64,000 nt of DNA, taken from positions 310,001 to 374,000 of the forward strand of contig NZ_OY775905.1 of NCBI RefSeq assembly GCF_963675065.1. Direction: 5' to 3'. Position numbers and translations under genes: made by a program. Below, one piece after another: positions 54,390 to 62,715 of this stretch (its first letter is position 1; each line of letters starts with the position of its first letter). The stretch comes from an uncultured Draconibacterium sp. (GTDB taxonomy: Bacteria > Bacteroidota > Bacteroidia > Bacteroidales > Prolixibacteraceae). The notes under the pieces were generated by a model. The model was given only the letters and a program-made list of their open reading frames with translations, made no database searches and had not been told where the DNA came from.

Positions 54390-55517
54390 TTATTTGTTTT
54401 TTTTTCCTGGTAGAATTTCAACGTGGTGGTCGCTTATATTAAAAGAAACCTCACCTGTAAACTTCATCATCTCCATAATAGTTGCAAAGTCTTCGGTACG
54501 TTCCAGCTTAAATCGGAAACGCTCGTTCTTCATTGACTCATCTGTATAGCTGTATTCGAAATCGAACCACTTGCTCAAATCGTGCATAATTTCTTCCAGA
54601 GTTTTATCGTCGAACACAAAAATTCCGGCAGCCCTTTCAGCATAAACATTTGCATCAACTTCATGAACACTTAGGCTCTGGTTGTTTCTGGTGTAAACCG
54701 CCATCTCGCCCGGATGCAATTTGGTATTGTTAATATTTACCAATCCCGAAACAAGAACTGTTTCAACATCTCCTTCATCTTCGTAAGCCCTAATATTGAA
54801 GCTGGTTCCCAAAACTGTTACACTGGCTTCTCTGGCCTTCACATTGAACGGACGTTTCTCATCGTGGGTAACATCAAAATAACCTTCGCCTTGTAGTGTA
54901 ACCAAACGTTCGGCACCGGAAAAATGAGCGGGGAAACTCAATTCCGAACCAGGATACAACATCACATTTGTTCCGTCCTCGAGCGTTAGTTTGTGGCTGG
55001 TTCCGAGCGGTACTTTAACAGTGTAAATTTGTGGCTTCTCAATTTCAGCTTTAACTGTATCTTCCGCCACAAGCATCGACGCAACATTGGCTTCTTTTGG
55101 CAAAATCACTTCATGGCCTGAAGGATATTCGATTACAGCCTCCTGACTAGCTATATGCTTAATAGTTGGCTCAACTACTGTATCTCGTTGATTTCTGAAA
55201 ACGGTACTCACTACAACAAACACAAGTATTGCGGCCGCTGCGGCGTAACGTACAATCATTCTTCTTTTATGCTGACGTTTTCTCAGTTGTATTTTCTCCT
55301 GAATAGCCATCAGGATTCTTTCACGTTTCTCCTCTTCTGCATTACTTGACACAGCAGGGATGGCCTGACGAAGAATCTTCTCCAGATCCTGCTTATTGTT
55401 AAGGTTATTGTTCGAGATTAACGAAGCAAGTCTTGATTTCTCGCTATCAGAGATCTCAGAAATGACCGCCTTACCTAGTAGTTTACCAATTTCAACCGAG
55501 TCGTAATATCTTCTCAT
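54390..55517 (-). CDS. FecR family anti-sigma regulator
   Basis: 375 residues. A cytoplasmic N-terminal region (about 1-85) that would bind the sigma factor, one membrane helix (about 86-107, AAAAAILVFVVVSTVF), and a periplasmic FecR domain (about 165-260, KVPLGTSHKLTLEDGTNVMLYPGSELSFP, GEGYFDVTHDEKRPF, VSGLVNI) with a C-terminal DUF4974-like part (AAGIFVFDDKTLEEIMHDLSKWFD). It relays the state of the SusC transporter to the divergently encoded sigma factor. 56 nt separate it from susC. Confidence 0.95.
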   Translation of the reverse strand: MRRYYDSVEIGKLLGKAVISEISDSEKSRLASLISNNNLNNKQDLEKILRQAIPAVSSNAEEEKRERILMAIQEKIQLRKRQHKRRMIVRYAAAAAILVFVVVSTVFRNQRDTVVEPTIKHIASQEAVIEYPSGHEVILPKEANVASMLVAEDTVKAEIEKPQIYTVKVPLGTSHKLTLEDGTNVMLYPGSELSFPAHFSGAERLVTLQGEGYFDVTHDEKRPFNVKAREASVTVLGTSFNIRAYEDEGDVETVLVSGLVNINNTKLHPGEMAVYTRNNQSLSVHEVDANVYAERAAGIFVFDDKTLEEIMHDLSKWFDFEYSYTDESMKNERFRFKLERTEDFATIMEMMKFTGEVSFNISDHHVEILPGKKNK

Positions 55518-55584
55518 TTTTGATCATTTTGTAATTATATATCCGCCTAAAACAAAAACGGGTTACTAGTTTGTTAAAAAAATT

Positions 55585-55592
55585 TACTTTTG
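55585..55592 (+). promoter_or_regulatory. Putative -7 element for the ECF sigma gene
   Basis: TACTTTTG fits TAnnTTTG and lies 18 nt before the ATG at 55611, leaving a very short leader. Divergent to fecR. Confidence 0.4.
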
Positions 55593-55610
55593 TCCGTATA
55601 ATTGTAAAAA

Positions 55611-56150
55611 ATGGACAAAATAGTTGCAAAATTAAGAGATGGTGACGAACAGGCGTTTGTCGAGCTATTTCATGCTTTTTGGGACGCAGGCCAACGTTTT
55701 GTCAGGTCGTTTATCTCCAATGATGATATTTGTGAGGATATTACACAAGAAGTTTTTCTTCAGATTTGGGATAAACGACAAATTTTTGAAAGTGAAAAAC
55801 ATTTTAAAGCCTATTTCTACAAATCACTTCGCAACAACACAATTAAACACCTTTCACGACAGAAACCCTCAGAGGAAATATCGAATATTCTGACGTTGGA
55901 AAGCGACGATCTTTTCGCAAAAATAGTAGAGGTTGAATTTAAACGGGAAATATCGAGGGCAATATCAATGCTTCCTGAAAAACGCAAGCAGGTAATACTT
56001 CATGCCATGGCAGGCTTAACTGTTGAAGAGATTGCTAAACAGCTAAACATTTCAGTAAACACTGTAAAAATTCATAAAAAGAAGGCTTATTCCGACCTCC
56101 GCAAAGAGCTAAAAAATATCAATCTTCGCATACTGGCAATTTTCATGTAA
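55611..56150 (+). CDS. ECF sigma factor of the Bacteroidetes SusC/FecR type
   Basis: 179 residues. Region 2 (DDICEDITQEVFLQIWDKR, KAYFYKSLRNNTIKHL) and region 4 (LPEKRKQVILHAMAGLTVEEIAKQLNISVNTVKIHKKKAYSDLRK) are intact. It is divergent from fecR (93 nt apart) and should drive the SusC/SusD operon when the transporter signals through FecR. It converges with the thioredoxin-fold pair, which a minus-strand terminator separates. Confidence 0.94.
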   Translation: MDKIVAKLRDGDEQAFVELFHAFWDAGQRFVRSFISNDDICEDITQEVFLQIWDKRQIFESEKHFKAYFYKSLRNNTIKHLSRQKPSEEISNILTLESDDLFAKIVEVEFKREISRAISMLPEKRKQVILHAMAGLTVEEIAKQLNISVNTVKIHKKKAYSDLRKELKNINLRILAIFM

Positions 56151-56163
56151 AAAATTATATAAA

Positions 56164-56194
56164 CAAAAAAAGCGCTCTGTTAAAGAACAGAACG
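56164..56194 (-). terminator. Terminator after the first thioredoxin-fold gene
   Basis: Minus-strand GCGTTCTGTT / AACAGAGCGC-type stem with one mismatch and a 4 nt loop, followed by TTTTTTT. It lies 26 nt beyond the stop. Confidence 0.8.
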
Positions 56195-56219
56195 CCCTAT
56201 ATGGTATTAAACAAATTAA

Positions 56220-57272
56220 CTATCTGTAAGCCGCCCGGATAACATATCCTTTTACTTTATCGCTTTTAACCAGAGCTAACAAATCATCTTTCTCCATTTC
56301 AGTAAGTAAGTCCTTTAAACCGGGAATTACAATGTATAAAGAGAGATCTTTGTCTGCCTCAGTCATATTTGAAAGATCGCTTTTGAGCTTCTGCAAAAAG
56401 GCTTCTTTGTTTTCCTGTTTGAGCTTATAAATAGCCGCGTCTTTAAATACCGGTATTTTCCCCAGATCAGACAATCCATATTCGGCTAAATCATTTGCAG
56501 TCTTTTCTATTTCCTCAACTGTTGCTGTTGCTGAAATACGTTTGACAATAAGGCCGAAATAATCTTCATATTTCCTTTTTACGATCTCTTCAACTTTCTC
56601 GTCTCCAACTGCTTTTCTGAATTTAGCAACGTTATTCCTAAAGAAAATCTCCCTATCGGAGCCAATCGGGGCATACTTATCAAAAATAAACAAACATTCT
56701 TCAGTAATCTTGTCTTCGTCGCTGGAAACTTTATAGAACTCATCTATCAGATCAGTCACATCAGAACGCATATTCATTGAAGCATGCAGGTATGATGCTA
56801 CGAGTTTGGACTCCCTGTCGCCGGCTTCGTAACGTTTCTTCAAGCTTCCATATGCTTTATTTTCATCGAAAGCTTCTTCAACTTTATCGTTAAACGCAGG
56901 AACATCAAGTATACCTCCCGAAAACATGTGAACCAAGTCTCCGTTTCCATCTAATACCACGTAAGTTGGATAGACCTTTACATTGTATTTATTGGCAAAT
57001 TTGGGTCCTTCGGTACCGGCTTCTGCATTTAGCTTTAAACTCACAAAACGTGGATTAAAATAATCACCAGCTTCTTTTGTAGGAAAAACCTGTGCATCCA
57101 TCATTTTACAGGGCGAACACCAGGCTGTATAAACATCTATAAAAACATATTTGTCTTCGACTTTGGCTTGCTCCACAGCTTGTTCCACCGTTAAATCTTC
57201 GAAATTTATACCTTGTGCGAAGGTATTTGAGATAAGTGCAGTTAATACGAGTAATAAAAAAAACCTTTTCAT
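56220..57272 (-). CDS. Exported thioredoxin-fold protein with C-terminal helical extension (copy 1)
   Basis: 350 residues from ATG 57272. Longer frames start at 57335 or 57284, but the paralogue next door starts at the equivalent of 57272, and its sequence (AAGCAAATCATGAAAA versus AAGCAAATTATGAAAA) lacks the 57284 ATG. Signal peptide MKRFFLLLVLTALISNTFAQ, a thioredoxin domain with WCSPC (C52, C55) and a cis-Pro region (YNVKVYPTYVVLD), then about 220 helical residues of unknown role. Expected to be a periplasmic thiol oxidoreductase. Tandem duplicate of the gene at 57527; it may be a folding helper for the nearby SusC/SusD locus. Confidence 0.9.
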   Translation of the reverse strand: MKRFFLLLVLTALISNTFAQGINFEDLTVEQAVEQAKVEDKYVFIDVYTAWCSPCKMMDAQVFPTKEAGDYFNPRFVSLKLNAEAGTEGPKFANKYNVKVYPTYVVLDGNGDLVHMFSGGILDVPAFNDKVEEAFDENKAYGSLKKRYEAGDRESKLVASYLHASMNMRSDVTDLIDEFYKVSSDEDKITEECLFIFDKYAPIGSDREIFFRNNVAKFRKAVGDEKVEEIVKRKYEDYFGLIVKRISATATVEEIEKTANDLAEYGLSDLGKIPVFKDAAIYKLKQENKEAFLQKLKSDLSNMTEADKDLSLYIVIPGLKDLLTEMEKDDLLALVKSDKVKGYVIRAAYR

Positions 57273-57466
57273 AATTTGCTTCATTTTTAATGATTTTATG
57301 ATAATTTGCATTCTAACAAAATGGCAATAATGCATAATGTAAGCTTTATGCTACAGAATTAATCCTATTAGCTAAACATCCATAAAACAGAAAAACGGGT
57401 TAATGCGTAGTTCCAAAGTTTTCGATTGGAATACTTGAAAACCAATAAAAAACAGAAAAACCAAAC

Positions 57467-57503
57467 AAAAAAGAAGCGTTCCCTTTCAAAAAAGAAACGC
57501 TTC
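57467..57503 (-). terminator. Terminator after the second thioredoxin-fold gene
   Basis: GAAGCGTT / AACGCTTC 8 bp stem with a 15 nt loop and T residues on the minus strand. Confidence 0.75.
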
Positions 57504-57526
57504 ATATCAGTTCATATTTCTACAAA

Positions 57527-58579
57527 TTACCTTCTTAGTGATCTGGAGATTGTCCCTTTTGTCGATTCATCGGAAACCAGATTAACTAACTCGGCTTCTT
57601 CATTATCATCCAACTGGTCTTGTAGTCCGGGAATTATAAAATACAACATGATGTCTTTTTCATTGCTTCCCAAATCTGGAGCAGTTGTTTTTATAAGTTC
57701 CAATAAATCGTCTTTGCCTGTTTCTGTAATTTTTACCAAGGCTGCTTTTTGCAAAGGAGGTATAAATCCGAGGTCAGCCAAATTAAGCTCTGCTATTTTC
57801 TTTGAAGCATCGTCAAGGTCTTCTTTTGTAACATCTCCACCATAACCCTGTATAATCTTTCCGAAATAATCGCGGTATTTAGTTCGATACATTTCATCGA
57901 TTTTCTCTGTGCCAATTGCCTTTCTGAATTCATTAACATGAGCTCTTAAATATTGCTCCCTTTCTGAACCAAGTCGAGCAATCAGATCGAACATAAATAA
58001 ACATTCTTTCAATAATTTATCTTCATCGTTTAGCGTAGTATAAAACTCATCAACTTGCTTCGAAACATCAGTTGTATATGTATTCATTAATGCCTCCAAA
58101 TAAGAAGCTACTACCCTTGGGTCTTTCTCGCCCGATTCAACTCTGCGCTTTAATGCACCATAGGCTTTACTTTCGTCAAAGGCTACATCAACTTTATCAA
58201 TAAAAGTGAGGTCTAAAATTCCGCCTGCAAACATATGTATTAACTCGCCGTTTTTGTCGAAAATAACAAAAGTAGGATAAGCTCTTATTCCATATTTATT
58301 CGCAAACCGGGGACCTTCTTCTCCAACTTCTGCATTCTTTTTTACGCTTATGAAATGTGTATTGAAATAATCGCCCACTTCTTTTAAGGGAAATAACTGC
58401 TCGTCCATCATTTTGCAAGGACCGCACCAGTTTGTATACACATCTACAAAAACATATTTGTCTTTAGCTTTGGCCTGTTCAATTGCCTGTTCAATTGTTA
58501 TATCTTCGAAATTAACACCTTGCCCAATAGAAGGCAATACCAGCACTATCAACACAAGTAGTAGAAAAGTCTTTTTCAT
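57527..58579 (-). CDS. Exported thioredoxin-fold protein with C-terminal helical extension (copy 2)
   Basis: 350 residues, exactly the length of copy 1. Signal peptide MKKTFLLLVLIVLVLPSIGQ, WCGPC at 51-55 (C52, C55) with KYGIRAYPTFVIFD, and the same helical C-terminus. The CGPC motif is the classical thioredoxin one, whereas copy 1 has CSPC, so the pair may differ in redox potential. Each copy has its own terminator, so they may be expressed separately. Confidence 0.92.
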   Translation of the reverse strand: MKKTFLLLVLIVLVLPSIGQGVNFEDITIEQAIEQAKAKDKYVFVDVYTNWCGPCKMMDEQLFPLKEVGDYFNTHFISVKKNAEVGEEGPRFANKYGIRAYPTFVIFDKNGELIHMFAGGILDLTFIDKVDVAFDESKAYGALKRRVESGEKDPRVVASYLEALMNTYTTDVSKQVDEFYTTLNDEDKLLKECLFMFDLIARLGSEREQYLRAHVNEFRKAIGTEKIDEMYRTKYRDYFGKIIQGYGGDVTKEDLDDASKKIAELNLADLGFIPPLQKAALVKITETGKDDLLELIKTTAPDLGSNEKDIMLYFIIPGLQDQLDDNEEAELVNLVSDESTKGTISRSLRR

Positions 58580-58742
58580 GATTTGCTTCTTTTAACGATA
58601 ATTACAATATTTTCCATAGTCTCAAAGTATATACAAGGTATATTCTGAGAAACACACTGAAAACACTAATATCCACTGACGCTAAAAACGGGTTAACGGA
58701 AAGCTTAAAAGTTTTAAGAAGACCAATTTATTAAACCGCTGA

Positions 58743-58778
58743 TTTCTATTTAACGGTGTTGTTTTTAGTGGTTTGTAA
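58743..58778 (+). pseudogene. Remnant of the 3' end of a tldE/pmbA-like gene
   Basis: Eleven codons FLFNGVVFSGL then TAA match the last residues of tldE (ILFNDVDFSGL), with TTTTAGTGG and TTGTAAAAG shared at the DNA level. The downstream terminator also matches that of tldE. No further upstream similarity is visible, so only the end survives. Confidence 0.6.
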
Positions 58779-58784
58779 AAGCGA

Positions 58785-58818
58785 TAAAAAAACAGGAACC
58801 AAGCGGCTCCTGTTTTTT
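58785..58818. terminator. Bidirectional terminator shared by the tldE remnant and the DHOD-like gene
   Basis: AAACAGGAACC / GGCTCCTGTTT hairpin with one mismatch and T tracts on both strands. The arm AAACAGGAACC is identical to the terminator of tldE at 46.76 kb. It lies 24 nt beyond the minus-strand DHOD-like stop. Confidence 0.85.
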
Positions 58819-58841
58819 TATGCTACGAAAAATCTACTCAA

Positions 58842-59855
58842 TTAAACCATCGGATATTTTTTGAAAATATCTTCCGATTTCGTTAGTATATCAACATATT
58901 GTGCCCGCTGGTATGCAAACGGGTCTTTCATATTCTTACGTGACAGTTTTCCTCTGAAATCATCAAGCGTTTTGTATCCTTTGTCGTCCATCCACTTATT
59001 AATATCCATGAGAATATCTGATACTACTGAAGGCGAATTACGGTAAATAGTACTTACCATTTGTACCACATCGGCACCGGCAAGTAGCATTTTAATTACA
59101 TCGTTAGCATCGTAAATACCCCTGCTAATACAAATACTTCCCTCAACATTACCATGTAATAAGCCGGCATAACGCAAACCTACCATATGGTCTTTCGGGT
59201 TGCTTAATTCCCAGGGATAGAAATATTCTTCTTTTTCAATATCTATTTCTGGTTGGAAAAAGCGGTTAAACAGCACGTAGCCATCAGCACCGGCCTCATC
59301 AACCTTTTTAATAAAGTTCAATGGATTGGTATAGAACAAACTCATCTTTACACTTACAGGAATTTTAACTACCTGTTTAATGGCCTTAACAATTTGTACC
59401 TGCTTGTCTTCAATCGATTCACCTGTTACCTCAAAATAACCAGGTATTGCATATAGATTTATTTCCAAACCTGCCACACCGGTTTTCTCCAGTTCCTGCG
59501 CATATTCAACCCATGTAGGTTCGTAAATGGCATTTAAGCTTGCAAATACAGGCACATCAACACTTTTAACCAATTTCTCCAAATTATATAAATGCTCTTT
59601 TGGTCCGGCGTGTTTTAATCCGGGAAAGAGATCAGTCATTTCTGCATTACGCTCTTCATATTCACTTAGCAGTTCATCCATTTGAAGATTTTCCAGCTGA
59701 ATTTGCTCCTCGAAAAGTGAACGATATACAATCGCCCCAATTCCGGCTTCTTCAATTTGTTTAATTACATCGGGTTTCGATACTAAGTTGCATGCTCCAA
59801 GTATGAGTGGATTTTTTAACTCTACACCCATATAAGTTGTTGTAAGATTTGCCAT
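58842..59855 (-). CDS. Dihydroorotate dehydrogenase-like protein
   Basis: 337 residues of the FMN TIM-barrel family. Family marks: MGVELKNPLILGACNLVS, EEAGIGAIVYRSLFEEQ, VPVFASLNAIYEPTWVEYAQELEKTGVAGLEINLY, VKIPVSVKMS, AGADGYVLFNRFFQPEID, ISRGIYDANDVIKMLLAGADVVQMVSTIYRN. This Bacteroidota group has a FMN site but differs from PyrD in its active-site region, so pyrimidine synthesis is uncertain. Its own transcript ends at the shared terminator. Confidence 0.88.
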   Translation of the reverse strand: MANLTTTYMGVELKNPLILGACNLVSKPDVIKQIEEAGIGAIVYRSLFEEQIQLENLQMDELLSEYEERNAEMTDLFPGLKHAGPKEHLYNLEKLVKSVDVPVFASLNAIYEPTWVEYAQELEKTGVAGLEINLYAIPGYFEVTGESIEDKQVQIVKAIKQVVKIPVSVKMSLFYTNPLNFIKKVDEAGADGYVLFNRFFQPEIDIEKEEYFYPWELSNPKDHMVGLRYAGLLHGNVEGSICISRGIYDANDVIKMLLAGADVVQMVSTIYRNSPSVVSDILMDINKWMDDKGYKTLDDFRGKLSRKNMKDPFAYQRAQYVDILTKSEDIFKKYPMV

Positions 59856-60001
59856 GGTAGTATTTTTAATGATTAGAATTTACGTTTTTTTTAAGTGTAA
59901 CTGAATTTACAATTAATTTGTTCAATAATGAAGTTAAATTTTGTTTATGTGCGATAGACACGTGAAAAGTTTAAGAAGAGCATTCTTTTTTGAATTGAAC
60001 C

Positions 60002-60036
60002 AAAAAAAAACCACCTGCCTTCCGACAGATGGTTTT
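60002..60036 (-). terminator. Terminator after hppA
   Basis: Minus-strand AAAACCATCTG / CAGGTGGTTTT stem (one G-U pair) with an 8 nt loop, then TTTTT. Confidence 0.85.
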
Positions 60037-60059
60037 GTATATAAGCGTTACAGATTCGT

Positions 60060-62387
60060 TTACAGCAAACTTAATGTTACAGTTAAACCGGCCATTACAA
60101 CCGAAACCATAGTCATCAGTTTAATCAAAATATTCAACGAAGGACCTGAAGTATCTTTAAAGGGATCACCAACGGTATCACCAACAACACCTGCGTGGTG
60201 AGCTTCACTTCCTTTTCCACCGTAGTTTCCTTTTTCAATGTATTTTTTAGCGTTATCCCACGCACCTCCTGCATTATTCATAAACACAGCTAATGTAAAA
60301 CCGGAAGTTAAACCACCAGCCAACAGACCAATAACACCGGCAACACCCATTGAAGCTCCAACAATAACAGGTACTATAATTGCTACTAATGAAGGTACCA
60401 ACATTTCTCTCTGTGCTCCTTTAGTTGAAATTTCAACACATTTTGCATATTCAGGTGTAGCTGTTCCTTCAAGGATTCCCTTAATATCGCGGAACTGGCG
60501 GCGAACTTCATCAACCATTGCACCCGCTGCGCGACCAACAGCTTTCATTGTCATCGCACTAAACAAAAATGCCATCATTGAACCTAAGAAAAGACCACCT
60601 AAAAACAGGGGATTGAAAAGAGTAACGTCGTAAGCAGCCGTAAAATCTTTTACAGAAGCAGTTGAAATCTTAATTGCCTGCATTCCATCCTGTGCTGCCG
60701 GAGCAATGTCATTATAAAAGATATATGATCCTTTGGTAACAAATCCTTCTCCGGCTGTTGCTATTTTTCCAAACCACAACCTAATTTCTTCCATATAGGC
60801 AGAAATAAGAGCCATTGCAGTTAATGCCGCAGAACCAATAGCAAATCCTTTACCGGTTGCTGCGGTTGTATTTCCAAGCATATCTAAAGCATCTGTTCTT
60901 TCACGCACTTCAGGTGGAAGTTCAGCCATTTCGGCGTTACCACCTGCGTTATCAGCAATAGGTCCGAATGCATCGGTAGCCAATGTAATTCCCAGTGTAG
61001 ATAACATACCTACGGCAGCAAAACCAATTCCGTAAACACCCATTGCAAAATGTTCTGCACCACCTGCAGCCCAGAAAGACCCCATAATTCCAAGAACAAT
61101 GGTTACAACCGGAATCCAGGTTGAGTACATACCAACAGCTAAACCGTCAATAATAGTAGTTGCAGGTCCTTGCTGTGCTTGTTCGGCAATACCTTTTGTA
61201 GGTTTATATTCATCAGAAGTAAAATATTCAGTAGCCTGCCCGATAATAACACCGGCAGCCAATCCAATAATAACAGCCCAGAAAACACCCCAGGTTACCC
61301 AACCAAGGTAAGCCATTCCGGCCATTGCGATAAGAATCAATACTGAACTTCCTCCGGTACCAATTAATAGCGCATTTAATAAATTTTTCTGTGTCGCAGA
61401 TTCTTTGGTCCGAACCATGAAGATTCCAACGATGGAAAGAATAATTCCAATGGCAGCAACAATCATAGGAGCTGTAACAGCTTTAACAGGGTCGATACCT
61501 GTATCAGAAAGAACTACTACAGGAAGAGCGGCACCAAGAGCAGCGGTTGCCAAAATAGAGCCTGCGTATGATTCGTAAAGGTCGGCTCCCATACCGGCAA
61601 CGTCACCAACATTATCACCAACGTTATCGGCAATAGTTGCAGGGTTACGCGGATCGTCTTCCGGAATACCAGCTTCCACTTTACCTACAAGGTCAGCACC
61701 TACATCAGCAGCTTTTGTATAAATACCTCCTCCAACACGAGCAAATAATGCTTGTGTAGAAGCACCCATACCAAAGGTTAACATGGTAACTGTTATCTCA
61801 ATTAATTTTACTCGTTGGCCTGCATCGTTGATTACACCATTAGTTACATAATCTGCACTTCCGTGAACGAAATGAAGTCCTAAGAATTCAGCACCATTCG
61901 CCATATGCTCGGGCGTAAATACAACTTCACTTAGAAAAAAGTACCAGGCTGCAATATCTAACAATGCAAATCCCACTACGATTAACCCCATCACTGCGCC
62001 GCTTCGGAAAGCAACCTGTAAACCTTTGTTCAACGATTTTGATGCTCCGTGTGCTGTACGCGCTGAAGCAAATGTTGCCGTTTTCATTCCCAAAAATCCA
62101 CAAAGGCCGGAGAAAAAACCTCCAGTTAGAAATGCGATGGGCACAAATGGATTTTGAACACCAAAATATGCCATAATTGTTAGCAGGATAAAGAGTATTA
62201 CAAATACAATACCTACAACCTTGTACTGTCTTTTCAGATAAGCCATTGCACCTTCACGAACGTATTGTGCAATTTCTTTCATCCGGTCAGTACCTTCTGA
62301 ATTCTTCATCATTGATTTGAAGAAAAACCAGGCAAATACCAATGCCAAAATCGAGGCAGCTGGCACTATAATAAATATACTGCTCAT
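60060..62387 (-). CDS. hppA: Membrane-bound proton or sodium-pumping pyrophosphatase
   Basis: 775 residues with about 16 membrane helices. The pyrophosphate-binding loop DVGADLVGKVEAGIPEDD and NVGDNVGDVAGMGADLYES (about 225-275) are intact, as are GNAEMAELPPEVRERTDALD and GDTVGDPFKDTSGPSLNILI. The key residue in GNTTAATGKGFAIGSAAL is Ala, not Lys, which in the family marks the potassium-dependent class. Whether it pumps H+ or Na+ cannot be read safely. It uses PPi to energise the inner membrane. A -7 candidate is at 62498-62505. Confidence 0.95.
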   Translation of the reverse strand: MSSIFIIVPAASILALVFAWFFFKSMMKNSEGTDRMKEIAQYVREGAMAYLKRQYKVVGIVFVILFILLTIMAYFGVQNPFVPIAFLTGGFFSGLCGFLGMKTATFASARTAHGASKSLNKGLQVAFRSGAVMGLIVVGFALLDIAAWYFFLSEVVFTPEHMANGAEFLGLHFVHGSADYVTNGVINDAGQRVKLIEITVTMLTFGMGASTQALFARVGGGIYTKAADVGADLVGKVEAGIPEDDPRNPATIADNVGDNVGDVAGMGADLYESYAGSILATAALGAALPVVVLSDTGIDPVKAVTAPMIVAAIGIILSIVGIFMVRTKESATQKNLLNALLIGTGGSSVLILIAMAGMAYLGWVTWGVFWAVIIGLAAGVIIGQATEYFTSDEYKPTKGIAEQAQQGPATTIIDGLAVGMYSTWIPVVTIVLGIMGSFWAAGGAEHFAMGVYGIGFAAVGMLSTLGITLATDAFGPIADNAGGNAEMAELPPEVRERTDALDMLGNTTAATGKGFAIGSAALTAMALISAYMEEIRLWFGKIATAGEGFVTKGSYIFYNDIAPAAQDGMQAIKISTASVKDFTAAYDVTLFNPLFLGGLFLGSMMAFLFSAMTMKAVGRAAGAMVDEVRRQFRDIKGILEGTATPEYAKCVEISTKGAQREMLVPSLVAIIVPVIVGASMGVAGVIGLLAGGLTSGFTLAVFMNNAGGAWDNAKKYIEKGNYGGKGSEAHHAGVVGDTVGDPFKDTSGPSLNILIKLMTMVSVVMAGLTVTLSLL

Positions 62388-62715
62388 AAATTGATAATTT
62401 TTAATGTAGCTTTTGGCTACGGTTTAGTATTAAATTGAAAATTGTTCTTCTTTTGGTTTCCAGTTCAGTTTTACAAAAAAAAAGTTTTTGCAATAGACAA
62501 AGATAAATTTCTAAACGAAATGAGGAATTTTAGCTTATGTATTTGACAACAGGTTGAATATTTTTTAACATCTGTATTTCAGAGTATTTGATATTTTATT
62601 CTAAACATTTTGTTCCCTCAAAATCAAAACTTAAATTCAACCTGTAAAACGGATTGCATTACCAAAGATTAACCATATACATCCGTTTGCTGCTTTTAAC
62701 TAAACCTGATTTCCT
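62388..62715. other. 328 nt divergent AT-rich region
   Basis: Between hppA (-) and the FAD oxidoreductase gene (+). It holds the hppA -7 candidate; no other gene, repeat or hairpin of note was seen. Confidence 0.5.
62498..62505 (-). promoter_or_regulatory. Putative -7 element for hppA
   Basis: Minus-strand TATCTTTG fits TAnnTTTG, about 110 nt before the ATG; the leader would be about 100 nt. Confidence 0.4.
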
